Shown: positions 24,529 to 34,797, counted from the first letter of the stretch. The stretch is 64,000 nucleotides of DNA from Parvibaculum sedimenti (GCF_009184905.1 NZ_WESC01000018.1:1-64000), one strand, 5' to 3'. Translations and numbers: made by a program. The notes: generated from the letters alone by a model not told the origin.

Positions 24529-27225
24529 TCACTCCGCAGGCGACAGCGCGCCCTTGGGTTCGTCCTTCGAGCGTTTGAAGATTGCGGGCAGGACGTTGAT
24601 GAAGGAGAGAAGTACCGCCGCTGCATAGGGGACCGACTGCACGAGCAGCACGCAGATCCATAGGCGCGACAGGCTGTCCGAGAAGTCCTGGTTGAAGAAG
24701 AAGGCGATGGCGAGGCCCCAGAGGAGTGTCAGCATCACCGCTTCTTCGCGGACCTGAATGATGGCTGCCGCGAGCGGCGGCTTGTCCTCACATTTCGGTG
24801 TGCGGAAGAAGGGCTTGCCCGAAGTCACCATGCCGTTGAGCATCGCCTTGGCCACCGTATGGGTGAGGCCGAGAGCGGCTACGCCCGCGCCGAGGCTTTC
24901 GATGAAGGTGCAATCCTTTACGCGCACGGCATAGAGCCAGAGCGAGCGCACGAATTTGAAGACGAAGCTGCCGATGGTCGGGATGAGGAAGGCCGCCACG
25001 GGAAGCTGTACCATCTTCGGGGCATAGAGCGCGAAGAGCGAGAGCCCGATGCTGGTAATCGTAAAGAGCAGCGCGAGTCCATCCGCAAACCAGGGGAGCC
25101 ACCCTGCAAGGAAGTAGTAGCGCTGGGCGGGTGTGAGGCCCCCCTTGCGCGACCAGGGCGCGAGCGCATCCCAGTGGTGCTTCACGATCTGCACAGCGCC
25201 ATAGGCCCAGCGGAACCGCTGGCCGATATAGCCGGCAAGCGTGTCCGGCGTCAGACCCTTGCCGAAGGAGTGGTTGACATAGACGCTGTCATAGCCTGCT
25301 CGGTAGAGCTTCATGCCGAGTTCCGCGTCCTCGCAGATGCACCACTCGGCCCAGGCACCGACCTTCTGGAGCGCGGATTTGCGCACGAGTGTCATGGTGC
25401 CGTGCTGGATGACGGCGTTGAAGTAATTGCGCTGGACCATGCCGATATGGAAGAAGCCGGCATATTCCCAGTTGCACATGTTCTTGAACACGCTCTCATG
25501 GCCGTCGCGATAATCCTGCGGCGACTGCACGAAGCCCACATCCTGCTTTTCGAAATAGGGCACCATGGTGCGCAGCCAGTCCGGCGAAACCTGATAGTCG
25601 CTGTCGATGACGGCGATGATGTCGGCGTCTTCCGCCGTCATCTTCAGGCCGAAATTGAGCGCGCCTGCCTTGAAGCCCGGCCAGTTTTCCAGATGGAAGA
25701 AACGGAAGCGCGGTCCGAGCTGCGCGCAGTAGTCGCGTACGGGCTGCCAGACCTCGGGATCGACGGTGTTGTTGTCGAGGATCAGCACTTCGAAGTTCGG
25801 ATAATCGAGCTTCGAAAGCGCTGTCAGCGTGTCGCGCACCATCTCCGGCGGTTCGTTGTGGATCGGAACATGGATCGACACCTTGTTCTTCGGATAGCCG
25901 CGCGTGTGATCGAAGGGCTCGAAATGGCGTTCGCCATGCCGCGTCCAGATCACCTCGACGAATTCGATCGCTTCCGCGAGGAGAACGATGAGCAGCAATC
26001 CTTGAGCAAGGAACAGGAAGCCCCAGATGATCGTGTCGACCGAGGTGAGATAGAGCCCCGTTACCGACAGGCCCGCCCAAGCGAGCGCCGAGGCCGCCAC
26101 CTGAGTCATGATCGTGAAGATGATGACGCCCGCCGTCTGCACGTTCCGGCGGCGCAGCATGAACATGACCGCCATGACGAAGGCGAGGCCCGCCGCGAGC
26201 GAGGCCCAGAGCCGCCACTGCGGCGCTTCGATGATGCTGCCGGCCATCGGGAATTTCGGCTGGCGCTCGGCGTTGTAGATGCCCCAATAGCTGCCCGCCG
26301 CGCCTTCCTCGGCCGCTTTCCATGGCTGGTCGAAGGCTTCCATCACATAATATGTAAGGTCAGCTTCCTTGGCGCGGTTCAGGAACTCGCGCATGAAGGT
26401 TGCCTGGTTGACGAGCGAGGGCACGGCCTCGCCCGAAAGCTCGGCTTCAGAAATACCGGGATAGGCCTTGCGCGGAATGATCTTGCCGCGGCTCGGCCAG
26501 CCGACTTCGGTGATGACGATGGGCTTGTCGGGATAGGCCTTGTGCAGCTCGTCGAGGCGGTCGAACACGGCATCGACGGCCTGATTGACAGGGATGCCTT
26601 CCCAGTAGGGAAGAATCTGCACGCCGATGTAATCGACCTCCTTCACGAGCTCGGGATATTTGATCCAGATATGCGTCGGCTCGGCGGTTGAGACCGGCTT
26701 CCAGACTTTCGTCTTCACATAGCGGATCTTGTCGATGAGTTCGCTGACCGGGAGGTCGTTGCGCAGCAGCGCTTCATTGCCGACCAGTACGCGCACGACA
26801 TTGCGTTTGGGCGCAATGGAAATCAGATTTGCAATTTCCTCGTCATTGCGCTTCGGGTCCGTGCCGATCCAGGCGCCGACCGCGACGGAAAGTCCATGCT
26901 TGGCTGCGAGATCGGGAATGTTCTCCTGCCCCCTGATGACGCTGTAGGTACGGATCGCCTGCACGGTGCCGGAAAGGAGCTTCAGGTCGCTGTCGATCTG
27001 TTCCTGCGTGGGGTGGATGTTCTTGGTCGGATCCTGGCCCAGCTGATAGGGGCTATAGGAGAAGCCGACGATTTCGCCCGTCCAGGCTTCTGCCTCATGC
27101 GGCTGGTTGAAGGCCGCCCATATCGCGAGGTTGGCCACGATGACCACGGGAAGAACGAAGACGAAGAAGGCCGCGACGCGAGCGAGCGAATTCTTGCTCG
27201 AGGGACGGGGAGCGGGGTTGTCCAT
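24529..27225 (-). CDS. Membrane beta-glucan synthase: GH17-like domain plus GT2 processive transferase
   Basis: An 898-residue inner-membrane enzyme. After a signal-anchor (about 15-37) comes a periplasmic GH17-like domain (about 50-330) that keeps both catalytic glutamates, seen in LVGNEALLR and VITEVGWPSRGK. Membrane helices (about 340-425) lead to a GT2 domain with VSIHVPIHNEP, ENWPGFKAGALN, VIDSDYQVSP, CEDAELGMKLY and QRFRW, the D,D,ED,QxxRW set of processive synthases. More helices follow. This arrangement matches the NdvB type of Bradyrhizobium and Pseudomonas, which makes periplasmic cyclic or short beta-1,3 glucans. The synthase presumably extends the chain and the GH17 part trims or cyclises it. 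No operon partner is visible. The name ndvB would be reasonable but is not proved. Confidence 0.9.
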   Translation of the reverse strand: MDNPAPRPSSKNSLARVAAFFVFVLPVVIVANLAIWAAFNQPHEAEAWTGEIVGFSYSPYQLGQDPTKNIHPTQEQIDSDLKLLSGTVQAIRTYSVIRGQENIPDLAAKHGLSVAVGAWIGTDPKRNDEEIANLISIAPKRNVVRVLVGNEALLRNDLPVSELIDKIRYVKTKVWKPVSTAEPTHIWIKYPELVKEVDYIGVQILPYWEGIPVNQAVDAVFDRLDELHKAYPDKPIVITEVGWPSRGKIIPRKAYPGISEAELSGEAVPSLVNQATFMREFLNRAKEADLTYYVMEAFDQPWKAAEEGAAGSYWGIYNAERQPKFPMAGSIIEAPQWRLWASLAAGLAFVMAVMFMLRRRNVQTAGVIIFTIMTQVAASALAWAGLSVTGLYLTSVDTIIWGFLFLAQGLLLIVLLAEAIEFVEVIWTRHGERHFEPFDHTRGYPKNKVSIHVPIHNEPPEMVRDTLTALSKLDYPNFEVLILDNNTVDPEVWQPVRDYCAQLGPRFRFFHLENWPGFKAGALNFGLKMTAEDADIIAVIDSDYQVSPDWLRTMVPYFEKQDVGFVQSPQDYRDGHESVFKNMCNWEYAGFFHIGMVQRNYFNAVIQHGTMTLVRKSALQKVGAWAEWCICEDAELGMKLYRAGYDSVYVNHSFGKGLTPDTLAGYIGQRFRWAYGAVQIVKHHWDALAPWSRKGGLTPAQRYYFLAGWLPWFADGLALLFTITSIGLSLFALYAPKMVQLPVAAFLIPTIGSFVFKFVRSLWLYAVRVKDCTFIESLGAGVAALGLTHTVAKAMLNGMVTSGKPFFRTPKCEDKPPLAAAIIQVREEAVMLTLLWGLAIAFFFNQDFSDSLSRLWICVLLVQSVPYAAAVLLSFINVLPAIFKRSKDEPKGALSPAE

Positions 27226-27512
27226 TTAAGGTCCCGAAAAAAGAGCCGTCTGGGGGATGATCGCTAAACTGTCCAGCACGCCGAAGGCCCAGCTCCATCG
27301 GCTTCGTCTGGGATATTGCCTGTCACGCGATTACGCATACCGCATTTCAGGGTTTTGCCGAGAGTAGAATTAGCTGCCGGGCGATGAACCGGCGATGAAT
27401 GCGAAATGAAGGCATAAGGCCCTCGATTTTGCGACATCGCCGTTTCGTTGGGCTTTGGCGTCTGGCTCATGCTCCGCCCTTTGCGCCCGGCCTCTGCATC
27501 AGTAGCGGCGCG

Positions 27513-29258
27513 TCAGTCGGCCGCGGCGGGAAGCCGCGCGCCCGAAGGCCGCGCCTGCGCGCCGCGCACCAGCCGCCCGTTCAGCGCCCCGGTCGGCTGG
27601 CCGTTCCGGAAAGCGACCGAGCCGGAAACGACGCTCGCCGTATAGCCGTCCGCATGCTGGATCAGGCGCTTTCCGCCTGCCGGCAGGTCGTTGACGATGT
27701 GCGGCGAATAGAGCTTGAGGCGGTCGAAATCGATCACATTGACGTCGGCCTTCATGCCGGGGGCTACAATGCCGCGATCCTTCAGACCCACGAGATCCGC
27801 ATTGCGGCCGGTCAGGCCATGGATCAGCCATTCGAGGGGCAGCTTGCGTCCCCGCGTCCGGTCGCGGCCCCAATGGGTGAGCAGCGTCGAAGGGAAGCTT
27901 GCGTCGCAGATGATGCCGCAATGGGCGCCGCCATCCGAAAGGCCGAAGGCCGTGTTCGGGTGAGTAAGCATGGTTTCGACATCGGCGAGGCTGCCGCTGT
28001 AATAGTTCATCAGAGGGAAATAGATGAGTGCCTTGCCGTCCCGCTCAAGCATGAGGTCGAGGACGATCTCGCGCGGATTCTTGCCTGCGCGTTCTGCACG
28101 CGCTTTCACGCTTTCCCCGGGCGCAGGTTCGTAGTTCGGCACCTCGCCCAGCGCGAACATCTTGTGGTAGGCGGTGCAGATCATCTCGATGATCTCGCCC
28201 GCCGGATATGCCGGTTCCTCGGCGAGGAGCTTCGCGCGGAACTCGGGGTCGTTGAGCGCCTTCACCTGCGTTTCGAGCGGTGCGCCCCAGATCTGGCGGA
28301 AGGTCTGGTGCATGACGAAGGGGTTGAGCGAGGCCGTGAGGCCGAGCAGGAGGCCCGTCGCGCGCGGCGGCACTTGACCCTTGATCGAAAGACCGGCGGC
28401 ATTGGCGGCGGCGATATTGTCGAGCACACGCTTCCAGACGGTCGGCCAGCGGTCGTCCTGCTCAATAGTGATCGACATGGGGCGGCCGGAAATCTCGACC
28501 ATGCCGCGCAGCATGGCGAATTCGGCGTCCGTGTCCTTGAAATCGGCGATGAGCTGGAGGACGCCCTTGCCCGCCTTGCCCATGGCCCGCGCGATGCCGT
28601 GGAGCTCTTCGGCTTCCGCCTTCAGCGTCGGCGTCGAGGCACCATGCTTGTCGCGGTGCTTCAGCGTGCGCGAGGTGGAGAAGCCGAGCGCGCCCGCGTC
28701 GAGCGCTTCCACGACGAGCCGCGCCATCTCTTCCGTTTCTTCCGCCGTGGCCGGTTCGAGCGCCGGGGCACGATCGCCCATCACATAAGCACGGACGGCG
28801 GCATGCGGCACCTGAAGGCCGACATCGAGCGCGAGAGGCGAGACCTCGACCGCGTTCATGTAATCCGGGAAGCTCTCCCAGTTCCATCTGATGCCTTCGG
28901 CGAGCGCGGTGCCCGGAATGTCCTCGACGCCTTCCATCAGGCCGAGCAGCCATTCGCGCTGTTCAGGCTTGCAGGGCGCGAAGCCGACGCCGCAATTGCC
29001 GAGAACGGCGGTGGTGACGCCGTGAAAGGTGGAGGGCTGGAGATAGGGATCCCAGGTAACCTGGCCATCGTAATGCGTATGCACGTCGATGAAGCCGGGG
29101 GTCACAATCTGGCCGCGCGCATCAATCTCTTCGCGGCCCTGTCCTTCGATCTTGCCCACCGCGACGATGGTCTGGCCATCAATGGCGATATCGGCCTCGA
29201 AAGGCTTTCCTCCGGTGCCGTCGAAAACGGTGCCTCCCCGGATCACGAGATCATGCAT
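27513..29258 (-). CDS. Amidohydrolase family 3 protein, D-aminoacylase-like (paralogue 1)
   Basis: A 581-residue metal-dependent hydrolase. The N-terminal beta part ([17 protein letters not shown]) leads to the TIM barrel with [15 protein letters not shown], whose HxH pair binds metal, and GNCGVGFAP, which is usual for N-acyl-D-amino-acid deacylases. Near the C-terminus, [22 protein letters not shown] and GRLVRG are typical. Relatives open or deacylate cyclic and acyl amide bonds; the real substrate is unknown. Start chosen from GGGAGGAAG just upstream of ATG 29258. The enoyl-CoA hydratase gene ends 86 nt upstream and is probably cotranscribed. A close paralogue lies at 44159. Confidence 0.88.
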   Translation of the reverse strand: MHDLVIRGGTVFDGTGGKPFEADIAIDGQTIVAVGKIEGQGREEIDARGQIVTPGFIDVHTHYDGQVTWDPYLQPSTFHGVTTAVLGNCGVGFAPCKPEQREWLLGLMEGVEDIPGTALAEGIRWNWESFPDYMNAVEVSPLALDVGLQVPHAAVRAYVMGDRAPALEPATAEETEEMARLVVEALDAGALGFSTSRTLKHRDKHGASTPTLKAEAEELHGIARAMGKAGKGVLQLIADFKDTDAEFAMLRGMVEISGRPMSITIEQDDRWPTVWKRVLDNIAAANAAGLSIKGQVPPRATGLLLGLTASLNPFVMHQTFRQIWGAPLETQVKALNDPEFRAKLLAEEPAYPAGEIIEMICTAYHKMFALGEVPNYEPAPGESVKARAERAGKNPREIVLDLMLERDGKALIYFPLMNYYSGSLADVETMLTHPNTAFGLSDGGAHCGIICDASFPSTLLTHWGRDRTRGRKLPLEWLIHGLTGRNADLVGLKDRGIVAPGMKADVNVIDFDRLKLYSPHIVNDLPAGGKRLIQHADGYTASVVSGSVAFRNGQPTGALNGRLVRGAQARPSGARLPAAAD

Positions 29259-29344
29259 GGCTTCCTCCCAGATGCTCTTTAATGGTCTTTGGCGGGAAGC
29301 TTAGCGGATTTCGCAAGGCCGGGGAGGTATCCGGGTCCCGGACT

Positions 29345-30133
29345 TTAATTTTTTTGCTGCTGGCCCCGCTGCCTGATCGCTTCGCGGCGAGCTTCGATTT
29401 CGCCGGCATCGACCGCCTGGTTCCGCTCGCTGGTGAAGCGGCGCTCGGTCTTGAGGCTCTCGCCGAAGGTCTCGGCAAAGCCCTCGTCGATGAGCTTCTT
29501 GTAGGTGACGAGGCAATCCGGGATGAGGGAGAGCATGTCTTCGGCGAGCTTGCGGCAGGTGGGGATGAGCTCGTCCGGCTCGACCACACGGTTGACCATG
29601 CCCCATTCATAGGCCTGCGCGGCGGAGAGGAAATTGCCGGTGAGCGAGAGTTCCTTCGCCCGGTAGATGCCGAGGACGCGGGAAAGCTTCTGGCTGAGGC
29701 CCCAGCCGGGCAGGATACCGACGCGGCCATGGGTATCGGCGAAGCGGGCATTGGTCGAGCAGATGAGGACGTCGCAGGCCAATGCCAGTTCGAAGCCGCC
29801 GGTGATGGCGACGCCGTTGATGGCGCCGATCACAGGGCCGGAGAACTGGCCGATCGAGGTTACGGGGTCCTTGTCGTTGACGGCGCTGCCCACCGTGCTC
29901 GCGCCCGAGCCCAGTTCCTTGAGATCCAGGCCCGCAGTGAAGGCCTTGCCGGCACCGGTCAGGATCACCGCGCGGACCTCGGGATCGGCTTCCAGCGCCT
30001 CGAAGGTTTCGGCGATCGCGGAGCGGAGCTCGCCCGACAGCGCATTCATCGCATTCGGGCGGTTCAGGGTGACGAGGGCGACGCCGCCGGACTTTTCAAC
30101 GAGGATGACGGGTTCGGTGGTTGCACCGGACAT
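29345..30133 (-). CDS. Enoyl-CoA hydratase/isomerase family protein
   Basis: A 262-residue crotonase. The first oxyanion-hole segment is FTAGLDLKELG and the second lies in INGVAITGGFELALACD. Aligning with the standard hydratase, the first catalytic glutamate position (PEI in the classic enzyme) is occupied by THG here, while the second glutamate is kept in RAKELSLTG. So water addition may differ from the textbook mechanism, or the enzyme may be an isomerase or another crotonase. SD GGGAGAA precedes ATG 30133. It is upstream of the amidohydrolase on the same strand. Confidence 0.88.
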   Translation of the reverse strand: MSGATTEPVILVEKSGGVALVTLNRPNAMNALSGELRSAIAETFEALEADPEVRAVILTGAGKAFTAGLDLKELGSGASTVGSAVNDKDPVTSIGQFSGPVIGAINGVAITGGFELALACDVLICSTNARFADTHGRVGILPGWGLSQKLSRVLGIYRAKELSLTGNFLSAAQAYEWGMVNRVVEPDELIPTCRKLAEDMLSLIPDCLVTYKKLIDEGFAETFGESLKTERRFTSERNQAVDAGEIEARREAIRQRGQQQKN

Positions 30134-30292
30134 ATTATTCTCCCATAATCATACTTCTGGATTTGCAAGAGCGATGCGGACTCCTCTAACAGAGGGGACA
30201 GAAGGTCGCAATTCGCAGGAGCGGGACCGGTTGACCTCGCCGCTCACTTCGGACAGCATGCGCCCCCTCGCAACCCTAAAGGGCTCGATCCT

Positions 30293-32179
30293 TTGAGCAT
30301 CGCTCCATCCGACGGAGAACGGCCGTTCCAGCTCGCTCTCCACGTCGCCGCAATGGGCGTCGTTTTCGGCGATATCGGGACCAGCCCGCTTTACACCATC
30401 CGCCAGTGTTTCGACCCCGCCGTGGGGTTGAAGGTCACGCCGGAGACCGTCCTTGGTGTGCTCTCGCTCGTCTTCTGGGCGATCACGCTGGTGGTGATGG
30501 TGAAGTACGTCATCTTCATCCTGCGCGCAGACAACAAGGGCGAAGGCGGTGTGCTCGCGCTGACGGCGCTGGCCCTCAAGCAGGCAGTGCCGGGCTCGTG
30601 GCTCGCGTCGGCCATGATTGGCGGCGGCATGCTGGGTGCGGCCTTCTTCTATGGCGATGGCATCCTCACGCCTGCGATCTCGGTCCTCGGCGCGGTCGAG
30701 GGTCTTGAGGTCATCTCCCCGATCTTCAACGGCATGACGGTGCCCATCGCGGCCGTGTTGCTCGTCGGTCTCTTCCTTGCCCAGAGCAACGGCACGGCAA
30801 AGGTTGGTGCCCTGTTCGGCCCGGTCATGGGCGTCTGGTTCGCGGTCCTCGCCGCGCTCGGCGTCTACGGTCTCTTCCGTCACCCCGGTGTGCTGGCCGC
30901 GCTCGATCCCCGTTACGGCATCGACCTGCTGATGGCGGGCCATACCCATCCGTTGCTGCTGCTTGGCGCCGTCGTGCTCGCCATCACCGGCGCCGAGGCG
31001 CTTTATGCGGACATGGGTCATTTCGGCCGGGCGACGATCCGGCGCGTCTGGATTGTCTTCGTCTGGCCCGCGCTTATCCTCAATTATTTCGGTCAGGGCG
31101 CGCTGCTGCTCTCCGATCCGACTGCTGTCGAAAATCCGTTCTACCTCCTTGCGCCGGAAATCCTGCGCGTGCCGCTGCTGCTGCTGGCTACCATGGCCGC
31201 CATCATCGCTTCGCAGGCGGTGATCTCGGGTGCCTTCTCGGTGACGAGCCAGGCCGTGGAACTCGGGTGGCTCCCGCGTGTCCGCATCCGTCATACCTCT
31301 GCGCGCGAAGCGGGCCAGATCTATGTGCCGCAGATCAACGCGGCGCTGATGGTCGGCGTGCTCGCCACCGTGGTCGGCTTCGAATCCTCGTCGAACCTCG
31401 CCTATGCCTATGGCATTGCCGTGACTGGCACGATGGTTATCACGACCCTCATCGGCTTCTACTATTTCCGCCGCATCGCGAAGTGGCCGCTCATTCCGAC
31501 GGCGATCGTCGTTGCGATCTTCCTCACGATCGATATCAGCTTCCTCACCTCGAACCTGACCAAGGTTCTCGAAGGTGGCTGGTTGCCCATCGCGGTGGGC
31601 TTTGCTCTCGTCGTGTTGATGGAAACGTGGCGACGCGGCCGCAAGCTTCTGGCCGAGCAGTTCCTCGATGGCGCCGTGCCGCTCGAGACGCTGCTCAAAC
31701 AGGCGGCGGATCAGAAGATCCAGCGTGTGAAGGGCGCGGCGGTATTCCTCACCGCGAACCTCGATGTCGTGCCGACCGCGCTTCTGCATAACCTCAAGCA
31801 CAATCAGGTTCTGCACAAGCGTGTGGCGCTGCTGCGCGTCAGCACCGAGGACACGCCGCGCGTGCCGCTTGCCGAGCAGCTCAAGGTCGAGACGCTGACC
31901 AACGGTTTCGCCCGCATTGAAATTCGTCACGGCTTCATGCAGCAGGTCGACGTGCCCGAGCAGCTGGAACGCTGCCGCACCTTCGGCCTCGATTTCCCGC
32001 CGATGGAAACATCCTATTTCGTCAGCCGGCAGACGCTGGTGCATGAGCACTCTTCGAAGATGCCGGCCTGGCAGTCGCGCCTGTTCATCCTGTTGATGGA
32101 CTACGCGCTGGGCCCGACGGAATATTTTCAGCTTCCCCCGAACCGCGTCGTCGAACTCGGGACCAAGACGGAAGTCTGA
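30293..32179 (+). CDS. kup: Low-affinity K+ transporter Kup
   Basis: A 628-residue potassium uptake protein with about 12 membrane helices in residues 20-440 and a cytoplasmic tail. The signature VVFGDIGTSPLYTIRQCF is at residues about 23-40, followed by KYVIFILRADNKGEGG and AFFYGDGILTPAISVLGAVEGL, all strongly conserved in Kup. The first usable start is TTG at 30293, with AAAGGG about 10 nt upstream; ATG further in would cut the conserved first helix. A 633-residue open frame lies antisense to it but has no gene-like features. It ends 9 nt from the converging CoA-ligase gene. Confidence 0.95.
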   Translation: MSIAPSDGERPFQLALHVAAMGVVFGDIGTSPLYTIRQCFDPAVGLKVTPETVLGVLSLVFWAITLVVMVKYVIFILRADNKGEGGVLALTALALKQAVPGSWLASAMIGGGMLGAAFFYGDGILTPAISVLGAVEGLEVISPIFNGMTVPIAAVLLVGLFLAQSNGTAKVGALFGPVMGVWFAVLAALGVYGLFRHPGVLAALDPRYGIDLLMAGHTHPLLLLGAVVLAITGAEALYADMGHFGRATIRRVWIVFVWPALILNYFGQGALLLSDPTAVENPFYLLAPEILRVPLLLLATMAAIIASQAVISGAFSVTSQAVELGWLPRVRIRHTSAREAGQIYVPQINAALMVGVLATVVGFESSSNLAYAYGIAVTGTMVITTLIGFYYFRRIAKWPLIPTAIVVAIFLTIDISFLTSNLTKVLEGGWLPIAVGFALVVLMETWRRGRKLLAEQFLDGAVPLETLLKQAADQKIQRVKGAAVFLTANLDVVPTALLHNLKHNQVLHKRVALLRVSTEDTPRVPLAEQLKVETLTNGFARIEIRHGFMQQVDVPEQLERCRTFGLDFPPMETSYFVSRQTLVHEHSSKMPAWQSRLFILLMDYALGPTEYFQLPPNRVVELGTKTEV

Positions 32180-32188
32180 TTTCGACCT

Positions 32189-33649
32189 TCAGCTTGCCGG
32201 CGCCTTGATCCGCTCCGCGCGCAGAGCTGAGCGGCGAAGCTTGCCCGCATCGTCGCGCAAGGGTTCATGCGCGACTTCGAAGCTGCGCGGAATCTTGTAA
32301 CGCACGAGACGTTCGGCGAGATATTCCTTCAGCGCCCCCTCATCGAAACCACCGGGCGCGTCGATGATCGCGTGGACCACGTTGCCGAGATCGTCATGCG
32401 GCAGGCCGATGACGGCGCTCGAGCGAACGCCGGGAAACGAGTCGATCGCGGCTTCCACTTCGGCGGGATAGATGTTCGCGCCGCCGCAGAGGATCATGTC
32501 CGTGTGACGGTCGGCGAGATAGAGATAGCCGTCCTCGTCCATGTAGCCGACGTCGCCGATCGACTCCCACCCGCCTTCGATCTGTTTCGGATCGGCGCCG
32601 ATATAATGATAGGTCGTGCCGGGGCCCGAAAGCGGGCGCATGAACACCTCGCCGACTTCGCCCGGCGGCAGTGTTTCGCCGTTCTTGCCGACGATCTTCA
32701 TCTCGCAGCCGGCGTTGGGCTTGCCGACCGAGCCGCGATGTTCGAGCCATTCCTCGCCCGTGATCCATGTGCCGCCTTGCGCTTCCGTGCCGGCATAAAG
32801 TTCGTGAATGCGAGAGGCGCCGAGCCATTCGATCCATTTTTCCTTCAGCCATGTCGGGCAGGGCGCCGCGAGATGCAACGCGACGCGCAGATGCGAGAGG
32901 TTGTACTTGTTGCGCACGTCTTCCGGCAGGTTCCAGATGCGATGCATCATGGTTGGCACCAGCATCACCCAGTCGATCTTGTGTTCGGCGAGGAGGCGCA
33001 GCGTTTCCTCCGCGTCGAAGCGCGACATGATGACGATGTGGTTGCCCGTCATGAAGCCGAGCATGGAGAAGCTGAACGGACCGTTGTGATAGAGCGGCCC
33101 GGGGACGAGCTGCGCGCGTCCAATTTGCTGATGGTAGAGGGCCTCATCTGGATCGAAGGCGCCGGGCATGCCCGACACGATGATCTTGGGCCTGCCCGTC
33201 GAGCCGCCCGATGTCGGCGCTTTCCAGTAACGTGCGGTAATCTCCGGGAGCGCAGCGTCCGACAGGGACTCGTCGGGTTCGAAGCCGATGGGGAGGCAGG
33301 GCGTTCCGCCATGCATGCCGGGTTCCGCGCCGACGACGAGCGTGGGTTGCCCGACCTCAACAATCATGTCGCGCTCCGCCTTGGGTAGACGCGAGGAAAC
33401 CGGCTGCGGCGTCGCGCCGAGCTTCCAGGTGGCGAAGCAGGCTTCGAAAAATTCGATGCCGTTTGGCAGGCCGATGGTGACGAGATCGCCTTCCCCGACG
33501 CCGGCTTCCTGATAGGCCCGGGCAAGCCGGTTGGTGCGGGCATCGAATTCGGCGCGGGTGACGGTGCGGCCTTCATGCGTCAGCGCAGGCGCATTCGGAT
33601 CGCGCGCTGCCCAATAGGCGGGTATTTGTCCGACGGACATGATGGCCAT
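32189..33649 (-). CDS. Acyl-CoA synthetase, bile-acid/steroid-ligase-like variant
   Basis: A 486-residue AMP-forming ligase. The phosphate-binding motif is APTSGGSTGRPKII, which differs from the usual TSGTTGxPKG but is the form found in BaiB-like and related CoA ligases. Other motifs: ELYAGTEAQGG (A5), GDVGYMDEDGYLYLADRHTDMI and GGANIYPAEVE, with the lysine region near DDAGKLRRSALR. It should activate a bulky or cyclic carboxylic acid. SD GGGAGC lies upstream of ATG 33649. It stands alone between Kup and the LpxR-like gene. Confidence 0.87.
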   Translation of the reverse strand: MAIMSVGQIPAYWAARDPNAPALTHEGRTVTRAEFDARTNRLARAYQEAGVGEGDLVTIGLPNGIEFFEACFATWKLGATPQPVSSRLPKAERDMIVEVGQPTLVVGAEPGMHGGTPCLPIGFEPDESLSDAALPEITARYWKAPTSGGSTGRPKIIVSGMPGAFDPDEALYHQQIGRAQLVPGPLYHNGPFSFSMLGFMTGNHIVIMSRFDAEETLRLLAEHKIDWVMLVPTMMHRIWNLPEDVRNKYNLSHLRVALHLAAPCPTWLKEKWIEWLGASRIHELYAGTEAQGGTWITGEEWLEHRGSVGKPNAGCEMKIVGKNGETLPPGEVGEVFMRPLSGPGTTYHYIGADPKQIEGGWESIGDVGYMDEDGYLYLADRHTDMILCGGANIYPAEVEAAIDSFPGVRSSAVIGLPHDDLGNVVHAIIDAPGGFDEGALKEYLAERLVRYKIPRSFEVAHEPLRDDAGKLRRSALRAERIKAPAS

Positions 33650-33744
33650 GATTTCGCTCCCGGGGATTTGTATTTTGCAGTCGGCCCGGTCGTTGCCGGG
33701 GCCTTTATTCTAGTCCGCTTCCGCCGCCTTGCGAAAGCCCGCGC

Positions 33745-34797
33745 CTAGAGGCCGAAGGTGAGGGTGATGGAGCCGAACTGGTCGGCCTTCGGCTGGTCGT
33801 AGAATTCCTTGCTGCGGAACACATGGGTAAAGCTCAGGCGGGTATCGCCGAGGATCGCGGTCGCGCCGAGCTTGATGTCGGTGACGACGGGCTTCTTGTC
33901 GACGCTCTGGCTGTCGCGAAACGTATTGCCGTCGAGGAAGATGTCGCGCGCGACGCCGCGCAGTTCGCCGCCGCCGAAGACATACCAGTCGAAACCGGGC
34001 GTCGCGCGGAACCAGTCCGACCCGCCGATGCCGGGATAGATGCGGCTCGGGCCGAAATCATCGGGCAGGTCCGGCCCCAAGCGGATGATGGCGCCGACGC
34101 CCGCATAGGTCTGCGCATTGCCGAGGGCGACGACACTATAGGGGATCGTGTCTGTGTCGAGATCGAAGAGGATCGAATCAGTCCGCTCCGAACGCCATGC
34201 GCGTTCGAAGCTCACATTGACGGTCGGTTCATTGCGGAGCTGGTTTGCCCAGCCATTTGCCTGTTCGACATTGATGAGCTTGTGCCAGCCATTCTGCACC
34301 TGCCGTCCCAGAGCCCAGGGGCCGACCACGCCGAGATCGAGTTTCCACTGGTCCTGCCAGGCGCCACCCGCCGCGTTCTCGCGCACACTCTGGAGCGTGA
34401 AGGTGGAATGGAGCCATGCCGCATAGGGCCGGTCGTGGAGAAGAGGTGCGGTCGCGTCGGTATCGTCGGGCGTGAAGATTTCCTGACCGATATTGACGCC
34501 GATCCGCCGCGTCACGCTCACGACATTCGCGTCGTCGGTAAAGAGGCCGAAAAGCGGGGGCGCGGAAAGGTTGTTCAGCCATTCCGGCAGGTCGTCTCGC
34601 GGGGCCGAGAGCCACGCGGCCTGAAGCCCGTTCGTATAGTGCCGGTCAGTATTGGCGAGCTTGGCGAAGAGATCGTTCTCGACCTGCAGCGAGATGAAGC
34701 CGTTATCCATCTCTTCCGCGAAGGCAGGCAGGGCCGTGCCCATTGTGGCAGCGCAAAGGAGCGAGGCTGCGGATAGAACGCGGCAAACGGATGTCAT
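33745..34797 (-). CDS. LpxR-like outer-membrane protein (DUF2219)
   Basis: A 350-residue outer-membrane beta-barrel candidate. A signal peptide of about 25 residues ends at PAFAEE. The mature part starts ISLQVENDLFAK and has DRHYTNGLQAAWLS, the END...YTNG pattern of lipid A 3'-O-deacylases. DRPYAAWLHSTF further on is also typical, and the C-terminus ends in an aromatic residue region (SITLTFGL) as barrels do. LpxR removes the 3' acyloxyacyl chain of lipid A at the outer leaflet. ATG 34797 is preferred to 34824 because the signal peptide begins there and GGAG lies upstream. It faces the ligase at 34962. Confidence 0.85.
   Translation of the reverse strand: MTSVCRVLSAASLLCAATMGTALPAFAEEMDNGFISLQVENDLFAKLANTDRHYTNGLQAAWLSAPRDDLPEWLNNLSAPPLFGLFTDDANVVSVTRRIGVNIGQEIFTPDDTDATAPLLHDRPYAAWLHSTFTLQSVRENAAGGAWQDQWKLDLGVVGPWALGRQVQNGWHKLINVEQANGWANQLRNEPTVNVSFERAWRSERTDSILFDLDTDTIPYSVVALGNAQTYAGVGAIIRLGPDLPDDFGPSRIYPGIGGSDWFRATPGFDWYVFGGGELRGVARDIFLDGNTFRDSQSVDKKPVVTDIKLGATAILGDTRLSFTHVFRSKEFYDQPKADQFGSITLTFGL

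Noticed and set aside
24859-26691. 610-codon open frame antisense to the beta-glucan synthase
   Set aside because: The opposite strand has full GH17 and GT2 motifs; this frame is compositional.
27399-29282. 627-codon open frame antisense to the first amidohydrolase
   Set aside because: Same reason: no recognisable motif, no ribosome site, mirror of a well supported gene.
30134-30292. Potassium- or c-di-AMP-type riboswitch before kup
   Set aside because: No conserved core was seen, and such switches are not expected in this class.
30149-32050. 633-codon open frame antisense to kup
   Set aside because: It lies fully opposite a clear Kup transporter, its protein is a run of His/Arg/Asp/Glu-rich sequence with no domain, and such frames arise from GC-rich third positions.
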